Part shown: positions 9,244 to 18,922 of the stretch, piece after piece
How positions within the stretch are numbered: position 1 is the first letter of the stretch
Layout of the letters: the number at the start of each line of letters is the position of its first letter
Origin: Photobacterium rosenbergii
GTDB lineage: Bacteria > Pseudomonadota > Gammaproteobacteria > Enterobacterales > Vibrionaceae
Direction: 5' to 3'
DNA: 64,000 bases
NCBI RefSeq assembly: GCF_003026455.1
Contig: NZ_PYMB01000004.1
Span: 124,001-188,000 of the forward strand
Position numbers and translations under genes: made by a program
Notes under the pieces: generated by a model
Told to the model about the DNA's origin: nothing
The model's database searches: none
Seen by the model: the letters and a program-made list of their open reading frames with translations, nothing else

Positions 9244-9768
9244 TTAGGCTTCGTTTTTCTTGTTGCCAAGGATCTGCGCAATCACAATAACTGCAACAGC
9301 GACTAAGTTGGCTGCGAAGATGATCTCCAACCACTGTGGCATCGAAAGACCGAAGAACTGCCATACAATCTTGCCGCAGTCACCCGAGGCTTCAAACATC
9401 CAAGGTACCCATTGGTTAAGCGGGGCCCAGGCTGGGAAATTAACATCAAGCGCACAGGTGGCTGACCACGGGAATTCAGGGAACTGGTAGCCGATGTGCT
9501 CTTGGGCTAGCGCAAGGCCTTGGTAAGAACTGTAGGCCCAACCGGCTAAACCTGCCCAGCGAATCACATTGTTCTTAGGCGCGATCATACCCAAGATTGC
9601 AGCAAAGCCGATCCCCATCATGGCAACGCGCTCGTAGATACACATCACACATGGGTCAAGCTTCATCACATGCTGGAAGAATAGGGCACAGGCTTCAAAA
9701 AAGACGATGAAAGCCAATAAGATAGCCCAAGACAGGCGGCTTTTCGAAAAAGTATTTAAAAAATACAT
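9244..9768 (-). CDS. dsbB: DsbB, quinone-dependent disulfide bond protein
   Basis: This 174-residue inner-membrane protein has four transmembrane helices. The two periplasmic cysteine pairs of DsbB are present: Cys40-Val-Met-Cys43 (PCVMCIYERVA) and Cys105/Cys131 (TCALDVNFPAW and ASGDC). DsbB reoxidises the periplasmic oxidase DsbA and passes electrons to quinones. It lies downstream of nhaB on the same strand, the arrangement known from E. coli. A hairpin at 9950-9973 may reduce read-through from nhaB. Confidence 0.95.
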   Translation of the reverse strand: MYFLNTFSKSRLSWAILLAFIVFFEACALFFQHVMKLDPCVMCIYERVAMMGIGFAAILGMIAPKNNVIRWAGLAGWAYSSYQGLALAQEHIGYQFPEFPWSATCALDVNFPAWAPLNQWVPWMFEASGDCGKIVWQFFGLSMPQWLEIIFAANLVAVAVIVIAQILGNKKNEA

Positions 9769-9949
9769 ACGGTGTTCCCGAGTAAAAGGTTAACTGCTAA
9801 ATCGGCTGTCTAGAAGTGCTGAACATTTCAATCATTGAGCCGGTTTAGCACTTAGCCATTTAAAATAATGACCAAAATAATGCTAATTTCTGTCAGCAAT
9901 AAGGGCTAAAAAATAAATATTAGCACCAATTAGTAACGAAAAATACAAT

Positions 9950-9973
9950 AAAGCCCTGATGATTCAGGGCTTT
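9950..9973 (-). terminator. Terminator of nhaB
   Basis: The stem AAAGCCCTGA/TCAGGGCTTT (9950-9959 with 9964-9973) is followed on the minus strand by a broken T-rich tract. Confidence 0.65.
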
Positions 9974-10005
9974 AATACAGACAATCAAATATTGAAAAAA
10001 TTCAA

Positions 10006-11598
10006 TTAGTGGCCAACTACCGGTGCAATTTGTGAGGCGGCTTCTACTGTTCCCTGAGTGATCCAACCAAGGTCATAGAACCACTGAGTCATTGGCACCA
10101 ATGTAAATTCGATACACGCAAGGCCAACCAGTGATAGCACGATGGTGTATGGCAGTGCCATGTATACCATGCGGCCGTAAGACAGGCGGATAAGCGGGGC
10201 CAGTGCCGATGTCAAAGCAAATAGGAATGCTGCCTGGCCATTCGGTGTCGCAACAGACGGTAGGTTGGTACCTGTGTTGATTGCAACCGCCAGCATGTCG
10301 AACTGATCACGGGTAATAATGCCATCAAGCAGCGCAGCTTTGACTTCATTAATGTAGACAGTACCGACGAACACATTGTCCGACACCATGGAAAGCAGGC
10401 CATTGGCAATGTAGAACATGGTCATCTGCATGCTACCTTCAAGGCTCAATACCATTTCGATAATCGGGGCAAACAGGTGCTGGTCGATAATTACCGCTAC
10501 AATCGAGAAGAAGACTGCCAATAACGCAGTAAACGGCAGTGCTTCTTCAAACGCTTTACCCAGCGCATGCTCGTCAGTGATACCAGTGAACGAGGTAGCA
10601 AGGATAATAACGGTTAGGCCAATAAGACCTACTGCGGCAAGGTGCATCGCAAGGCCAACAATCAGCCAAACCGCGATGATAACTTGGACAACAAGCTTAG
10701 CGTAATCTAAGTTAGTTCGGCGTTTACGCTCTTCATTGTCGAATTCGACCAAGATACGGCGAACGTTCTCTGGCAGGCGGGCACCGTAGCCACAGATCTG
10801 GAACTTCTCGACCAACACACAGGTGACGATACCGCACAGGAATACAGGCAGGGTGACAGGTAGCATGCGCAGAATGAACTCACCGAATAACCAACCAGCC
10901 TGATCGGCAATGATTAGGTTTTGAGGTTCACCCACCATGGTCATTACACCACCTAGCGCGGTACCGATACCAGCGTGCATTAGCAGGCTGCGAAGGAACG
11001 CACGGTAGTTTTCCAGATCATCTCGGCTGACTTCCAGAATTTTGTGGTCCGACGTATGGTCGTGAGAAGCATGGGGTTCTTGGCCTGAAGCCACTTTGTG
11101 GTAGATGCTGTAGAAACCAATGGTCACACTGATCACCACGGCAATCACGGTCAAGGCATCCAAGAAGGCCGATAGAAAGGCCGCCATGACACAGAATGCT
11201 AAAGAGAGCAGGGTTTTGGAACGAATGCCGATCAGTATCTTGGTGAAGATATAAAGCAGCAATTGTTTCATAAAGTAAATGCCTGCGACCATGAAGATCA
11301 GTAGCAAAAGTACTTCAATATTGGCAACTAGCTCGTGTTTGACCATTTCAGGGCTGGTCATTCCGATAGCGACAGCTTCGATGGCCAGCAAGCCACCAGG
11401 CTGAAGGGGATAACATTTCAGCGCCATTGCGAGGGTGAAGATGAACTCGATAACGAGTAGCCAGCCTGCAACGAATGGGTCAACGAAGAAGAAAACAATT
11501 GGGTTGATGATCAGGAAAGCAATGATCGCGACTTTGTACCAGTCGGGTGCTTTTCCTAGGAAGTTTTTTATAAAGGCGTTCCCTAGCGAAATTGCCAT
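10006..11598 (-). CDS. nhaB: NhaB, Na+/H+ antiporter
   Basis: This 530-residue polytopic inner-membrane antiporter is of the NhaB type. Family stretches include [17 protein letters not shown] at the N-terminus, [37 protein letters not shown] and a conserved [21 protein letters not shown]. It exports Na+ in exchange for protons and supports pH and Na+ homeostasis, which fits a marine organism. The gene diverges from fadR, as in E. coli. A second antiporter gene, nhaC, lies at 53266-54717. Confidence 0.95.
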   Translation of the reverse strand: MAISLGNAFIKNFLGKAPDWYKVAIIAFLIINPIVFFFVDPFVAGWLLVIEFIFTLAMALKCYPLQPGGLLAIEAVAIGMTSPEMVKHELVANIEVLLLLIFMVAGIYFMKQLLLYIFTKILIGIRSKTLLSLAFCVMAAFLSAFLDALTVIAVVISVTIGFYSIYHKVASGQEPHASHDHTSDHKILEVSRDDLENYRAFLRSLLMHAGIGTALGGVMTMVGEPQNLIIADQAGWLFGEFILRMLPVTLPVFLCGIVTCVLVEKFQICGYGARLPENVRRILVEFDNEERKRRTNLDYAKLVVQVIIAVWLIVGLAMHLAAVGLIGLTVIILATSFTGITDEHALGKAFEEALPFTALLAVFFSIVAVIIDQHLFAPIIEMVLSLEGSMQMTMFYIANGLLSMVSDNVFVGTVYINEVKAALLDGIITRDQFDMLAVAINTGTNLPSVATPNGQAAFLFALTSALAPLIRLSYGRMVYMALPYTIVLSLVGLACIEFTLVPMTQWFYDLGWITQGTVEAASQIAPVVGH

Positions 11599-12157
11599 TT
11601 GTTCGAGTCTCTTGATATACGCAAATACTAATAATTATGAGCTGCGTTGCTATCTTGCCTTTGAAGTCCGAGAGCAGGATAACCATTATGTTGTTGTTCT
11701 GGTTAAGTGTTCTTTTGAGACCCTCTAAGCTAAAGACCATTTCCTTGATGGTGTTTAACTTAAAGCAGGCAGCAGCATCCATTCAGCTCCCAGAGTGAAA
11801 ACGTGCTAACTCTACCGCGTGATCCATCGCAGTCAAGTGCTTAGAGATGAAGGTTATTTAAGATTATGAAAATTCATCCTAAAACATGGCTTGCACAGGT
11901 ATTCCTCACGTAGCCTTGAAATATATGCTTACAATTTTCATTTTACGTTGAGCTTAGTCAAACTTTGGTTCGACGAATCTTTGAGCGGAATTTCACGTGC
12001 TTGAGTTATACCGGGTGCATATCAATCACTACAAACTGCATGGTTATAAATAGACAACCGAGATACTTCTTTTAGTAATTAGGTAGGCATTAGGTAAAGA
12101 CTGGTGGTATGATGAGTTAATAAAAATAGAGCAAGAAGCAACTGGAAAACTGATCAG
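11599..12157. other. Divergent nhaB/fadR intergenic region
   Basis: This 559-base region should hold both promoters. On the plus strand an extended -10, TGGTATGAT (12105-12113), lies about 45 bases before fadR. No convincing gene, RNA or repeat was seen in the rest. Confidence 0.6.
12105..12113 (+). promoter_or_regulatory. Possible extended -10 of fadR
   Basis: TGGTATGAT matches the extended -10 pattern TGn followed by TATGAT. The -35 is weak. Confidence 0.4.
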
Positions 12158-13009
12158 ATGGTTATAAAGGCTGATAGCCCAGCAACATTTGCTGAGAAAT
12201 ATATTATTGAGAGTATCTGGAATAATCACTTCCCGCAGGGCTCAATCCTTCCCGCAGAACGAGAGTTGTCAGAGTTAATTGGTGTTACTCGTACAACGCT
12301 TCGTGAGGTATTGCAGCGTCTGGCCCGTGATGGCTGGTTAACGATTCAGCATGGTAAGCCAACCAGAGTGAACAATTACATGGACACGTCTGGGCTTAGC
12401 ATTCTTGATACCCTTATTACACTCGATGGCCAAGATGTTCAGGGCGTGCTGGAAGACTTGCTTTCTGCCCGAACCGACATCAGCAGCGTATTTATGCGCT
12501 ACGCCATCAAAGGGAACCCAGAAGCGTCTTCTGCTTTGATCAATCATGTGATTGAAGAGTGTGAAGCCCTACTGAAAGCAGATAGCTTTGCTGAGTACAT
12601 TGAGAACAGCGAAGATAAAGCTGTCTTGATGCAGGAAGTGAAGAAGATCGTCGATAAATACGGCAAAGATGATCCTGAATTGTGCGAAGCCATTTGTCGT
12701 GCCCGCGCATTCAATTACTTCGACTACCGTATGTTCCAGGGTATGGCCTCTAAATCAGGCAACACTCTTTACGTATTGACCATTAATGGTCTACGCAAAA
12801 TTTACACCCGTGTTGGTGGCTACTACTTCATGTCTAAAGAAGCTTGTGAGCTAGCTCTCGAGTTCTACCGTGATATGAAATCTTACGGTGACAACAACCA
12901 ACCAGAGCTGGTTGCCGATCGTATCCGCAAATACGGTCGTGAGAGCGGCGCGATTTGGTATGCTAACCGTATCGAAATTGCTCGTTACCTCTACGAAGAA
13001 GAGCAGTAA
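12158..13009 (+). CDS. fadR: FadR, fatty-acid metabolism regulator (Vibrio type)
   Basis: This 283-residue GntR-family regulator has an N-terminal winged helix (about residues 5-75) containing LPAERELSELIGVTRTTLREVLQRLARDGWL. The C-terminal all-helical domain binds long-chain acyl-CoA. It is about 44 residues longer than E. coli FadR. The extra part (roughly residues 138-180, rich in charged residues such as EDKAVLMQEVKKIVDKYG) corresponds to the insertion described for Vibrio FadR, which forms a second acyl-CoA site. FadR represses fad genes and activates fab genes. A matching operator is found in this window at fadH (27310-27326). Confidence 0.95.
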   Translation: MVIKADSPATFAEKYIIESIWNNHFPQGSILPAERELSELIGVTRTTLREVLQRLARDGWLTIQHGKPTRVNNYMDTSGLSILDTLITLDGQDVQGVLEDLLSARTDISSVFMRYAIKGNPEASSALINHVIEECEALLKADSFAEYIENSEDKAVLMQEVKKIVDKYGKDDPELCEAICRARAFNYFDYRMFQGMASKSGNTLYVLTINGLRKIYTRVGGYYFMSKEACELALEFYRDMKSYGDNNQPELVADRIRKYGRESGAIWYANRIEIARYLYEEEQ

Positions 13010-13035
13010 TAGCGTTTTTTGCTACTCAACAAAAC

Positions 13036-13064
13036 AAAAGGAGATGCCTCGGCATCTCCTTTTT
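13036..13064. terminator. Terminator between fadR and spoVR
   Basis: The perfect stem AAAAGGAGATGC/GCATCTCCTTTT with loop CTCG is followed by a T-run. It lies between convergent genes, so it may serve both. Confidence 0.85.
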
Positions 13065-13093
13065 GTATCTAAATATTAACAACTATGTAGCGA

Positions 13094-14623
13094 TTATATC
13101 TCCGTGTTGTACTGAGCACGGTTAGGGCAAGTTCCCAAAATGTGGGAGCGGCCGTCCGGCAATTCCTCTTCCAGTGTTACATCAAAGCCCCATAGGCGGT
13201 GCAGGTGTTTGAGCACTTCCTGATGGCTGTTGGCTAATGGGATCCGGTTATGAGGTACATAACGCAGCGTTAGCGAGCGGTCGCCCTTCAAAGCGACATT
13301 CCAAACCTGGATATTCGGTTCATTGTTGCTGAGGTTGTACTGTGATGACAGTTTTTCCCTGATCATCCGGTAACCTTCCTCATTGTGGATCGCACTGACT
13401 TCAACGTAGTTATGGCGGTCGTCATCATTGACAGCAAACAGTTTGAAATCACGCATCACCTTAGGAGACAGGAACTGGCTGATAAAGCTTTCGTCCTTAA
13501 AGTTCTCCATTGCAAAATGCAGGGTATCTAACCAGTCTTTGCCGGCAATGTCTGGGAACCAGTATTTGTCCTCTTCCGTTGGGTTTTCACAGATCCGGCG
13601 GATATCCTGGAACATGGCAAAGCCCAAGGCATAGGGGTTGATACCGCTATAATACGGGCTGTTGTAGTCCGGTTGGGCCACCACATTGGTATGGCTGTGC
13701 AAAAACTCAATGATGAAACGATCCGTCACCAGACCCTCATCATAAAGATGGTTGAGGATGGTGTAGTGCCAGAATGTTGCCCATCCTTCATTCATGACCT
13801 GAGTCTGTTTCTGAGGATAGAAATACTGGCTGACCTTTCGAACTATCCTGACCACTTCACGTTGCCATGGCTCCAGCAAAGGGGCATGTTTTTCGATAAA
13901 GTAGAGGATATTCTCCTGCGGTTCGGCTGGGAATCGTACTTCTTCCGCTTCAACTTCCTCTTCCTGTGTCACTGGGATGGTTCGCCACAGTGAATTGACT
14001 TGCGTCTGGAGGTAGTCTTCCCTGGCTTTCTGGCGTGCCTTCTCTTCAACCATAGAGATCTTCTGTGGTCGCTTGTAACGGTCGACGCCGTAGTTCATTA
14101 GCGCATGGCAGGAGTCCAGTAGTCGCTCAACCTCATCGACGCCGTATTTTTCTTCACACTCGGTGATGTACTTACGGGCGAACAATAGGTAGTCGATAAT
14201 CGAACTGGCATCTGTCCATGTCTTGAACAAGTAATTACCTTTGAAGAACGAGTTGTGGCCGTAACATGCGTGTGCCATAACCAGTGCTTGCATAGTGATG
14301 GTATTTTCTTCCATCAAATAGGCAATACAGGGATCAGAGTTGATCACAATTTCATAGGCGAGGCCCATTTGGCCGTGCTTGTAGCCCCGCTCGGTTTCGA
14401 TAAAACGCTTACCGAATGACCAGTGGTGGTAGTTAATCGGCATACCAATACTGGAATAAGCATCCATCATTTGTTCGGCAGTGATGATCTCGATTTGGTT
14501 GGGGTAGGCATCAAGCCGGTAGTGGTCTGCTACCCGCTTGATTTCCTTGTGGTACTGATCCAACAAATCGAATGTCCAATCTGGACCGTCACTGAGTGTC
14601 TTAGATTTGGCGACTGTATCCAT
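13094..14623 (-). CDS. ycgB: SpoVR family protein (YcgB)
   Basis: This 509-residue cytoplasmic protein is a close match in length and motifs to E. coli YcgB and the SpoVR family. Stretches include WTFDLLDQYHKEIKRVA, MPINYHHWSFGKRF, HACYGHNSFFKGNYLF and NEGWATFWHY, with several conserved His and Glu residues. SpoVR affects spore cortex in Bacillus; the biochemical function is unknown. It is the third gene of the prkA-yeaH-spoVR operon, 23 bases after yeaH. In enterobacteria these genes respond to stationary phase and nitrogen starvation. Confidence 0.93.
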   Translation of the reverse strand: MDTVAKSKTLSDGPDWTFDLLDQYHKEIKRVADHYRLDAYPNQIEIITAEQMMDAYSSIGMPINYHHWSFGKRFIETERGYKHGQMGLAYEIVINSDPCIAYLMEENTITMQALVMAHACYGHNSFFKGNYLFKTWTDASSIIDYLLFARKYITECEEKYGVDEVERLLDSCHALMNYGVDRYKRPQKISMVEEKARQKAREDYLQTQVNSLWRTIPVTQEEEVEAEEVRFPAEPQENILYFIEKHAPLLEPWQREVVRIVRKVSQYFYPQKQTQVMNEGWATFWHYTILNHLYDEGLVTDRFIIEFLHSHTNVVAQPDYNSPYYSGINPYALGFAMFQDIRRICENPTEEDKYWFPDIAGKDWLDTLHFAMENFKDESFISQFLSPKVMRDFKLFAVNDDDRHNYVEVSAIHNEEGYRMIREKLSSQYNLSNNEPNIQVWNVALKGDRSLTLRYVPHNRIPLANSHQEVLKHLHRLWGFDVTLEEELPDGRSHILGTCPNRAQYNTEI

Positions 14624-14646
14624 TGCACATTCCCCCTAAAGCGATG

Positions 14647-15918
14647 TTAACTGACTTGCTTTTTAAATAGCTCCCGGAATACAGGGAAAATGTCTTCCAC
14701 ACTCCTTATGTTCTGCATCGCAAAGTTACTGTGGCTGGCTTGTAGCGCCTCATATTCCCGCCATAGTGTTTGGTGTGCCCGGCGTGTGATTTCAATGTAC
14801 GAGTAGTATCGGGTAACAGGTAGCAGCTCTTTGTCCAGCAGCTCTCTACAGCCCGGCGAATCATCCGCCCAGTTATCCCCATCTGATGCTTGTGCCGCGT
14901 AGATATTCCACTCGGCAGGGGAGTAGCGTTTCTTCACAATCTCATTCATCAACCGCAGTGCACTCGACACTATGGTGCCCCCAGTTTCCTGGGAGTAGAA
15001 GAACTCATGCTCATCCACCTCTTTGGCTTGGGTATGGTGGCGGATAAACACTACGTCGACGTTTTTGTAAGTCCGGTTGAGGAACAGATACAACAAGATA
15101 TAGAAGCGTTTTGCCATATCTTTAGTAGCCTGATCCATCGAGCCCGAGACATCCATCAAGCAGAACATAACTGCCTGGCTGCTTGGTTGCGGTCGACGCT
15201 CATAGTTTTTGTAGCGTAGGTCAAAGGTATCAATGAACGGTACGCTGCTTATTTTCTGCCGTAGCCCCTGGATCTCATTTTTCACCCGCTCTTCCTCGAA
15301 AGGCTGAGCTGGTTCGGTGTTCATAAGCAGATCCAGCGTCTTCTCTAGTTCGCGAAGTTGACGGCGTTTGGCTGCTGTCATTGCAGTACGACGCGCCAGT
15401 GAATTCTGGAGCGATTTTACAATGGCAATATTGGCCGGTACGCCGGACGACTTATAGCCCGAGCGGAACGTTTTCCACTCAACAATCTTGTTGAGCTGGT
15501 TCTTCTCGAGGTTTGGCAGTTCCAGATCCTCAAAGAGTAAATCGAGATACTCATCTTTGGAAATTTGGAATACGAATTCATCCTGGCCCTCACCATCTGG
15601 GCTGGCCTGTCCTTCACCAGCACCGCCTTGGCCGCCCCCTCCTTGGGGGCGCTCAATTCGGTCTCCGGGGCTGAACTGGTCGTTGCCTGGGTGGACAACT
15701 TCACGTTGTCCACCTCGGCCTTGGTGAAAGCTTGGCTCGCGGATGTCACGGTTCGGGATAGTAATATCCTCACCGCTTTCCACATCAGTAATCGAGCGCT
15801 TGTTTACCGCATCAGCAATAGACTCTTTGATCTGTTGCTTGTGACGGCGAAGGAAACGCTGACGGTTTACCGTGCTTTTGTTTTTACCGTTGAGCCTTCG
15901 GTCTATAAAATGCGCCAT
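14647..15918 (-). CDS. yeaH: YeaH, VWA-like partner of PrkA
   Basis: This 423-residue protein belongs to the DUF444/YeaH family. The N-terminus is basic ([22 protein letters not shown] family motif, about residues 4-25). A low-complexity Gly/Gln-rich linker follows (about 85-115). The C-terminal half is von Willebrand factor A-like, with the metal-site motif DVSGSMDQ near residue 255. A ribosome binding site AGGGGAGAG precedes the ATG. The gene sits 35 bases after prkA and upstream of spoVR, and the three are almost certainly one operon. Its role is thought to be linked to the PrkA kinase, but the mechanism is not known. Confidence 0.92.
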   Translation of the reverse strand: MAHFIDRRLNGKNKSTVNRQRFLRRHKQQIKESIADAVNKRSITDVESGEDITIPNRDIREPSFHQGRGGQREVVHPGNDQFSPGDRIERPQGGGGQGGAGEGQASPDGEGQDEFVFQISKDEYLDLLFEDLELPNLEKNQLNKIVEWKTFRSGYKSSGVPANIAIVKSLQNSLARRTAMTAAKRRQLRELEKTLDLLMNTEPAQPFEEERVKNEIQGLRQKISSVPFIDTFDLRYKNYERRPQPSSQAVMFCLMDVSGSMDQATKDMAKRFYILLYLFLNRTYKNVDVVFIRHHTQAKEVDEHEFFYSQETGGTIVSSALRLMNEIVKKRYSPAEWNIYAAQASDGDNWADDSPGCRELLDKELLPVTRYYSYIEITRRAHQTLWREYEALQASHSNFAMQNIRSVEDIFPVFRELFKKQVS

Positions 15919-15953
15919 AAGCTCTCCCCTTATTCATCCCATCCTACGCTTAG

Positions 15954-17888
15954 TTAAGAAGACTTACGCACACGGAGGTACCACTCGGAAAGTAGACGTA
16001 CCTGCTTGCGGGTATAGCCTTTCTCCATCATACGAGCAACGAAGTCATCATGTTTCTTCTGCTCCTCGGTCGAGGTTTTGGCGTTGAATGAAATGACCGG
16101 AAGTAGCTCTTCGGTGTTAGAGAACATTTTCTTCTCAATAACCGTACGAAGCTTCTCGTAGCTCGTCCAGTTCGGGTTCTTACCGGCGTTACTTGCACGG
16201 GCACGCAGTACGAAGTTGACGATTTCGTTTCGGAAATCCTTCGGATTACTGATACCTGCAGGCTTCTCGATTTTCTCCAGTTCGTTGTTCAGTGCTGCGC
16301 GGTCGAACAACTGGCCGGTTTCAGGGTCACGGTACTCTTGGTCCTGAATCCAGAAGTCGGCATAGCTGACGTAACGGTCAAAGATGTTTTGGCCGTATTC
16401 AGAGTAGGACTCAAGGTAAGCAGTCTGAATTTCTTTACCGATAAATTCGACATACTTAGGTGTTAGGTAGCCCTTGAGGTGCTCAAGGTATTTCTCGGCC
16501 AACTCTTGTGGGAACTGCTCACGTTCAATCTGCTGTTCTAGGACATAGAACAGGTGGACTGGGTTCGCCGCCACTTCAGAGTGGTCGAAGTTGAATACGC
16601 GAGATAGGATCTTGAACGCGAAACGGGTAGATAGACCTGCCATCCCTTCATCAACACCAGCGTAATCACGGTATTCCTGATAAGACTTGGCTTTCGGGTC
16701 GGTATCTTTAAGTGTTTCACCGTCGTAGACACGCATCTTCGAGTACAGGCTTGAGTTTTCTGGCTCTTTCAGGCGTGAAAGCACTGAGAAGCGGGCCAAG
16801 ATTTCAAGTGTCGATGGCGAGCATGGTGCCGCTGACAGCTCAGAGCTCTGCAGTAGTTTCTCGTAGATTTTGATCTCTTCGGAAACACGCAGGCAGTAAG
16901 GTACTTTGACAATGAAGACACGGTCTAGGAAGGCTTCATTGTTCTTGTTGTTACGGAATGACTGCCACTCAGATTCGTTTGAGTGCGCCAAGATGATGCC
17001 GTCAAATGGCAGTGCTGATAGTCCTTCGGTACCATTGTAGTTACCTTCTTGCGTTGCGGTAAGTAATGGGTGTAGGACTTTCAAAGGTGCCTTGAACATC
17101 TCGACGAATTCCATCAGACCTTGGTTGGCCTTACAGAGTGCACCAGAGTAGCTATAGGCATCTGGGTCATCTTGAGCGAAGTGTTCAAGCTGACGGATAT
17201 CAACTTTACCGACTAGTGATGAAATATCTTGGTTGTTCTCATCACCTGGCTCGGTCTTGGCAATACCGACTTGGTCAAGGATTGATGGACGAACCTTCAC
17301 AACCTTGAACTTAGTAATATCACCACCAAACTCATGCAGGCGCTTAGCTGCCCAAGGCGACATGATAGTGTTTAGGTAGCGATCAGGAATACCATATTCT
17401 TTCTTGAGGATGTCGCCATCTTCACCTTTGTCGAATAGGCAGAATGGATGATCGTTAACTGGGCTGCGTTCACCGTTAGCTGTTAGCACATAAACTGGCA
17501 CCTTCTGCATGAGGCTTTTCAGTTTTTCAGCCAATGATGATTTACCGCCACCTACAGGACCCAATAGGTAAAGGATTTGCTTACGCTCTTCCAAGCCCTG
17601 TGCGGCGTGTTTAAGGTAGGAAACGATTTGCTCAATCGCCTCTTCCATACCATAAAAATCTTCAAATGTTTTATAGCGGGAAATTACGCGGTTGGAGAAT
17701 AGTCGGCTCAAGCGTGGGTCTTGAGCAGTGTCAATCATTTCGGGTTCGCCAATTGCCATCAGCAGACGTTCTGCTGCGTTGACGTAAGCGCTGCGATCGT
17801 TACGGCAGATCTCAAGGAACTCTTGCAATGAAAGCTCTTCATCCTTGGATTCTTCATAGCGTTGACGATAGTGGTCAAAAATACTCAT
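15954..17888 (-). CDS. prkA: PrkA (YeaG), AAA+ serine protein kinase
   Basis: This 644-residue protein begins MSIFDHYRQRYEESKDEE, and starting at 17888 gives exactly the length of E. coli YeaG. The N-terminal AAA+ domain has a Walker A motif LLGPVGGGKSSLAE (near residue 110). The C-terminal PrkA kinase-like domain includes MEKGYTRKQVRLLSEWYLRVRKS. PrkA is a stress-related serine kinase and possible AAA+ protease-like protein. It is the first gene of the operon with yeaH and spoVR. The long 5' region (17889-18248) probably carries the control sites; no single promoter is clear. Confidence 0.94.
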   Translation of the reverse strand: MSIFDHYRQRYEESKDEELSLQEFLEICRNDRSAYVNAAERLLMAIGEPEMIDTAQDPRLSRLFSNRVISRYKTFEDFYGMEEAIEQIVSYLKHAAQGLEERKQILYLLGPVGGGKSSLAEKLKSLMQKVPVYVLTANGERSPVNDHPFCLFDKGEDGDILKKEYGIPDRYLNTIMSPWAAKRLHEFGGDITKFKVVKVRPSILDQVGIAKTEPGDENNQDISSLVGKVDIRQLEHFAQDDPDAYSYSGALCKANQGLMEFVEMFKAPLKVLHPLLTATQEGNYNGTEGLSALPFDGIILAHSNESEWQSFRNNKNNEAFLDRVFIVKVPYCLRVSEEIKIYEKLLQSSELSAAPCSPSTLEILARFSVLSRLKEPENSSLYSKMRVYDGETLKDTDPKAKSYQEYRDYAGVDEGMAGLSTRFAFKILSRVFNFDHSEVAANPVHLFYVLEQQIEREQFPQELAEKYLEHLKGYLTPKYVEFIGKEIQTAYLESYSEYGQNIFDRYVSYADFWIQDQEYRDPETGQLFDRAALNNELEKIEKPAGISNPKDFRNEIVNFVLRARASNAGKNPNWTSYEKLRTVIEKKMFSNTEELLPVISFNAKTSTEEQKKHDDFVARMMEKGYTRKQVRLLSEWYLRVRKSS

Positions 17889-18248
17889 GGTATGCCCCCT
17901 GAATCGTTCTTTAATCAATTAGAAAGGACGAAAACACAAATCTTTCACATCCCCCATATCTTAAGACTAGACCTAACTGATTAAATTGCTTGACTGAGTT
18001 GTTGGTTTATAAACTAAATTTCCTTTTTCGGTGTTCCTTACAAGCTGAATATTTTTTGCTCATCAATCTACTATCCTCCTATAAATCCCGTTCTGCAAGA
18101 GCTAGTGTTTAAAAAAATTCACGAAAATGTTGATGGAATGTGATGCTGGTGGCTTGTGCAAATGGATAGTCATATATGGTGAAATTTATTTCCATTACAG
18201 AGCTATTTACTGAATGCAAAGGATTTCATTGATTAAAGATGGTGATAA
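17889..18248. other. prkA upstream region
   Basis: This AT-rich stretch lies between prkA (minus) and a small plus-strand ORF. On the minus strand it contains an AGGAGG (18073-18078) followed by an 18-codon ORF (18007-18063, MSKKYSACKEHRKRKFSL), which could be a leader peptide or chance. No clear sigma-54 or sigma-70 promoter was found. Confidence 0.4.
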
Positions 18249-18425
18249 ATGGTGGCAGTAGAGGGCATGATGGCTTTTTTGCAAAAAAATGGACTTTCCA
18301 TCGCGATTATTGCAAATAAGCTTGAAGTCGAGGTGGGTGAGGAGGGTCTAACGGTGTGCATCAGCAGTGTCAAAAAAATGCGAGCCGGAGTTATTTTGAG
18401 AGCTAAATCAAAATCTCTGGCTTAA
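18249..18425 (+). CDS. Small hypothetical protein (58 aa)
   Basis: An ATG at 18249 opens a 58-codon frame ending at TAA 18423-18425. Further in-frame ATGs lie at 18267 and 18270. The product begins MVAVEGMMAFLQKNGLSIAI and has an acidic middle (LEVEVGEEGLTV) and a basic C-terminal tail (SVKKMRAGVILRAKSKS), a possible small soluble alpha/beta protein. I do not recognise a family. The ribosome binding site is weak. It ends 36 bases before the VOC gene and could be co-transcribed with it. It may also be a chance frame. Confidence 0.35.
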   Translation: MVAVEGMMAFLQKNGLSIAIIANKLEVEVGEEGLTVCISSVKKMRAGVILRAKSKSLA

Positions 18426-18461
18426 GCTAAAAAAGTGCCGAGAGTTGGGGGAGCTGAATTA

Positions 18462-18842
18462 ATGAGTATTTCTCGTGTTGATACTGTGTCGATACCCGTT
18501 TCTGATCAAAACCAAGCGTTAGCATTTTACCGGGACATGCTGGGATTTGAGTTGATCCGCGATCACCAAGCGGATCAGCATAAACGCTGGATTCAACTGG
18601 CCCCTAGAGGTGCTGAGACAACGATTAGCTTGGTCATGCCTTTTGGCGGGATGAAAGCCGGTTCGGTTCAGGGGTTAGTCGTGCAGACCGATGATATCCA
18701 CTCGACCCATGATGAGTTATCGAGCCGAGGCGTGCCTCTGTCGGAGATTGTCACTTTAATTGGGGGACGGTTTGCGACCTTTGCCGATCCTGACGGCAAT
18801 GGTTGGGTATTGATTGAAGCTAACACGCAGATGCTAGCTTGA
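18462..18842 (+). CDS. VOC family (glyoxalase/dioxygenase superfamily) protein
   Basis: This 126-residue single-domain protein has the vicinal-oxygen-chelate pattern. An N-terminal beta-alpha unit (VDTVSIPVSDQNQALAFYRD, with MLGFELIRD next) is followed by a C-terminal unit ending FATFADPDGNGWVLIEA. The C-terminal Glu of the metal site is visible; the N-terminal metal His is replaced (TVSIPVSD), so catalysis is uncertain. Substrates cannot be inferred. A GGGGGAG ribosome binding site 8 bases upstream supports the ATG at 18462 over an upstream GTG at 18435. Confidence 0.75.
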   Translation: MSISRVDTVSIPVSDQNQALAFYRDMLGFELIRDHQADQHKRWIQLAPRGAETTISLVMPFGGMKAGSVQGLVVQTDDIHSTHDELSSRGVPLSEIVTLIGGRFATFADPDGNGWVLIEANTQMLA

Positions 18843-18853
18843 TGTGTATGAAA

Positions 18854-18881
18854 GATACCAGAGGGCAGGGCCGCTCCGGTA
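18854..18881 (+). terminator. Possible hairpin after the VOC gene
   Basis: The arms GATACC/GGTATC with inner GAG/CTC form a stem. The T-run is poor, so termination is uncertain. Confidence 0.35.
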
Positions 18882-18922
18882 TCAATTAGAGAAGAGTTAC
18901 TTTGATTGCGCTGCAATAACGG

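Noticed and set aside
12148-12164. FadR autoregulatory site at the fadR start codon (AACTGATCAGATGGTT)
   Set aside because: Only about ten of seventeen consensus positions match, and the right half is poor.
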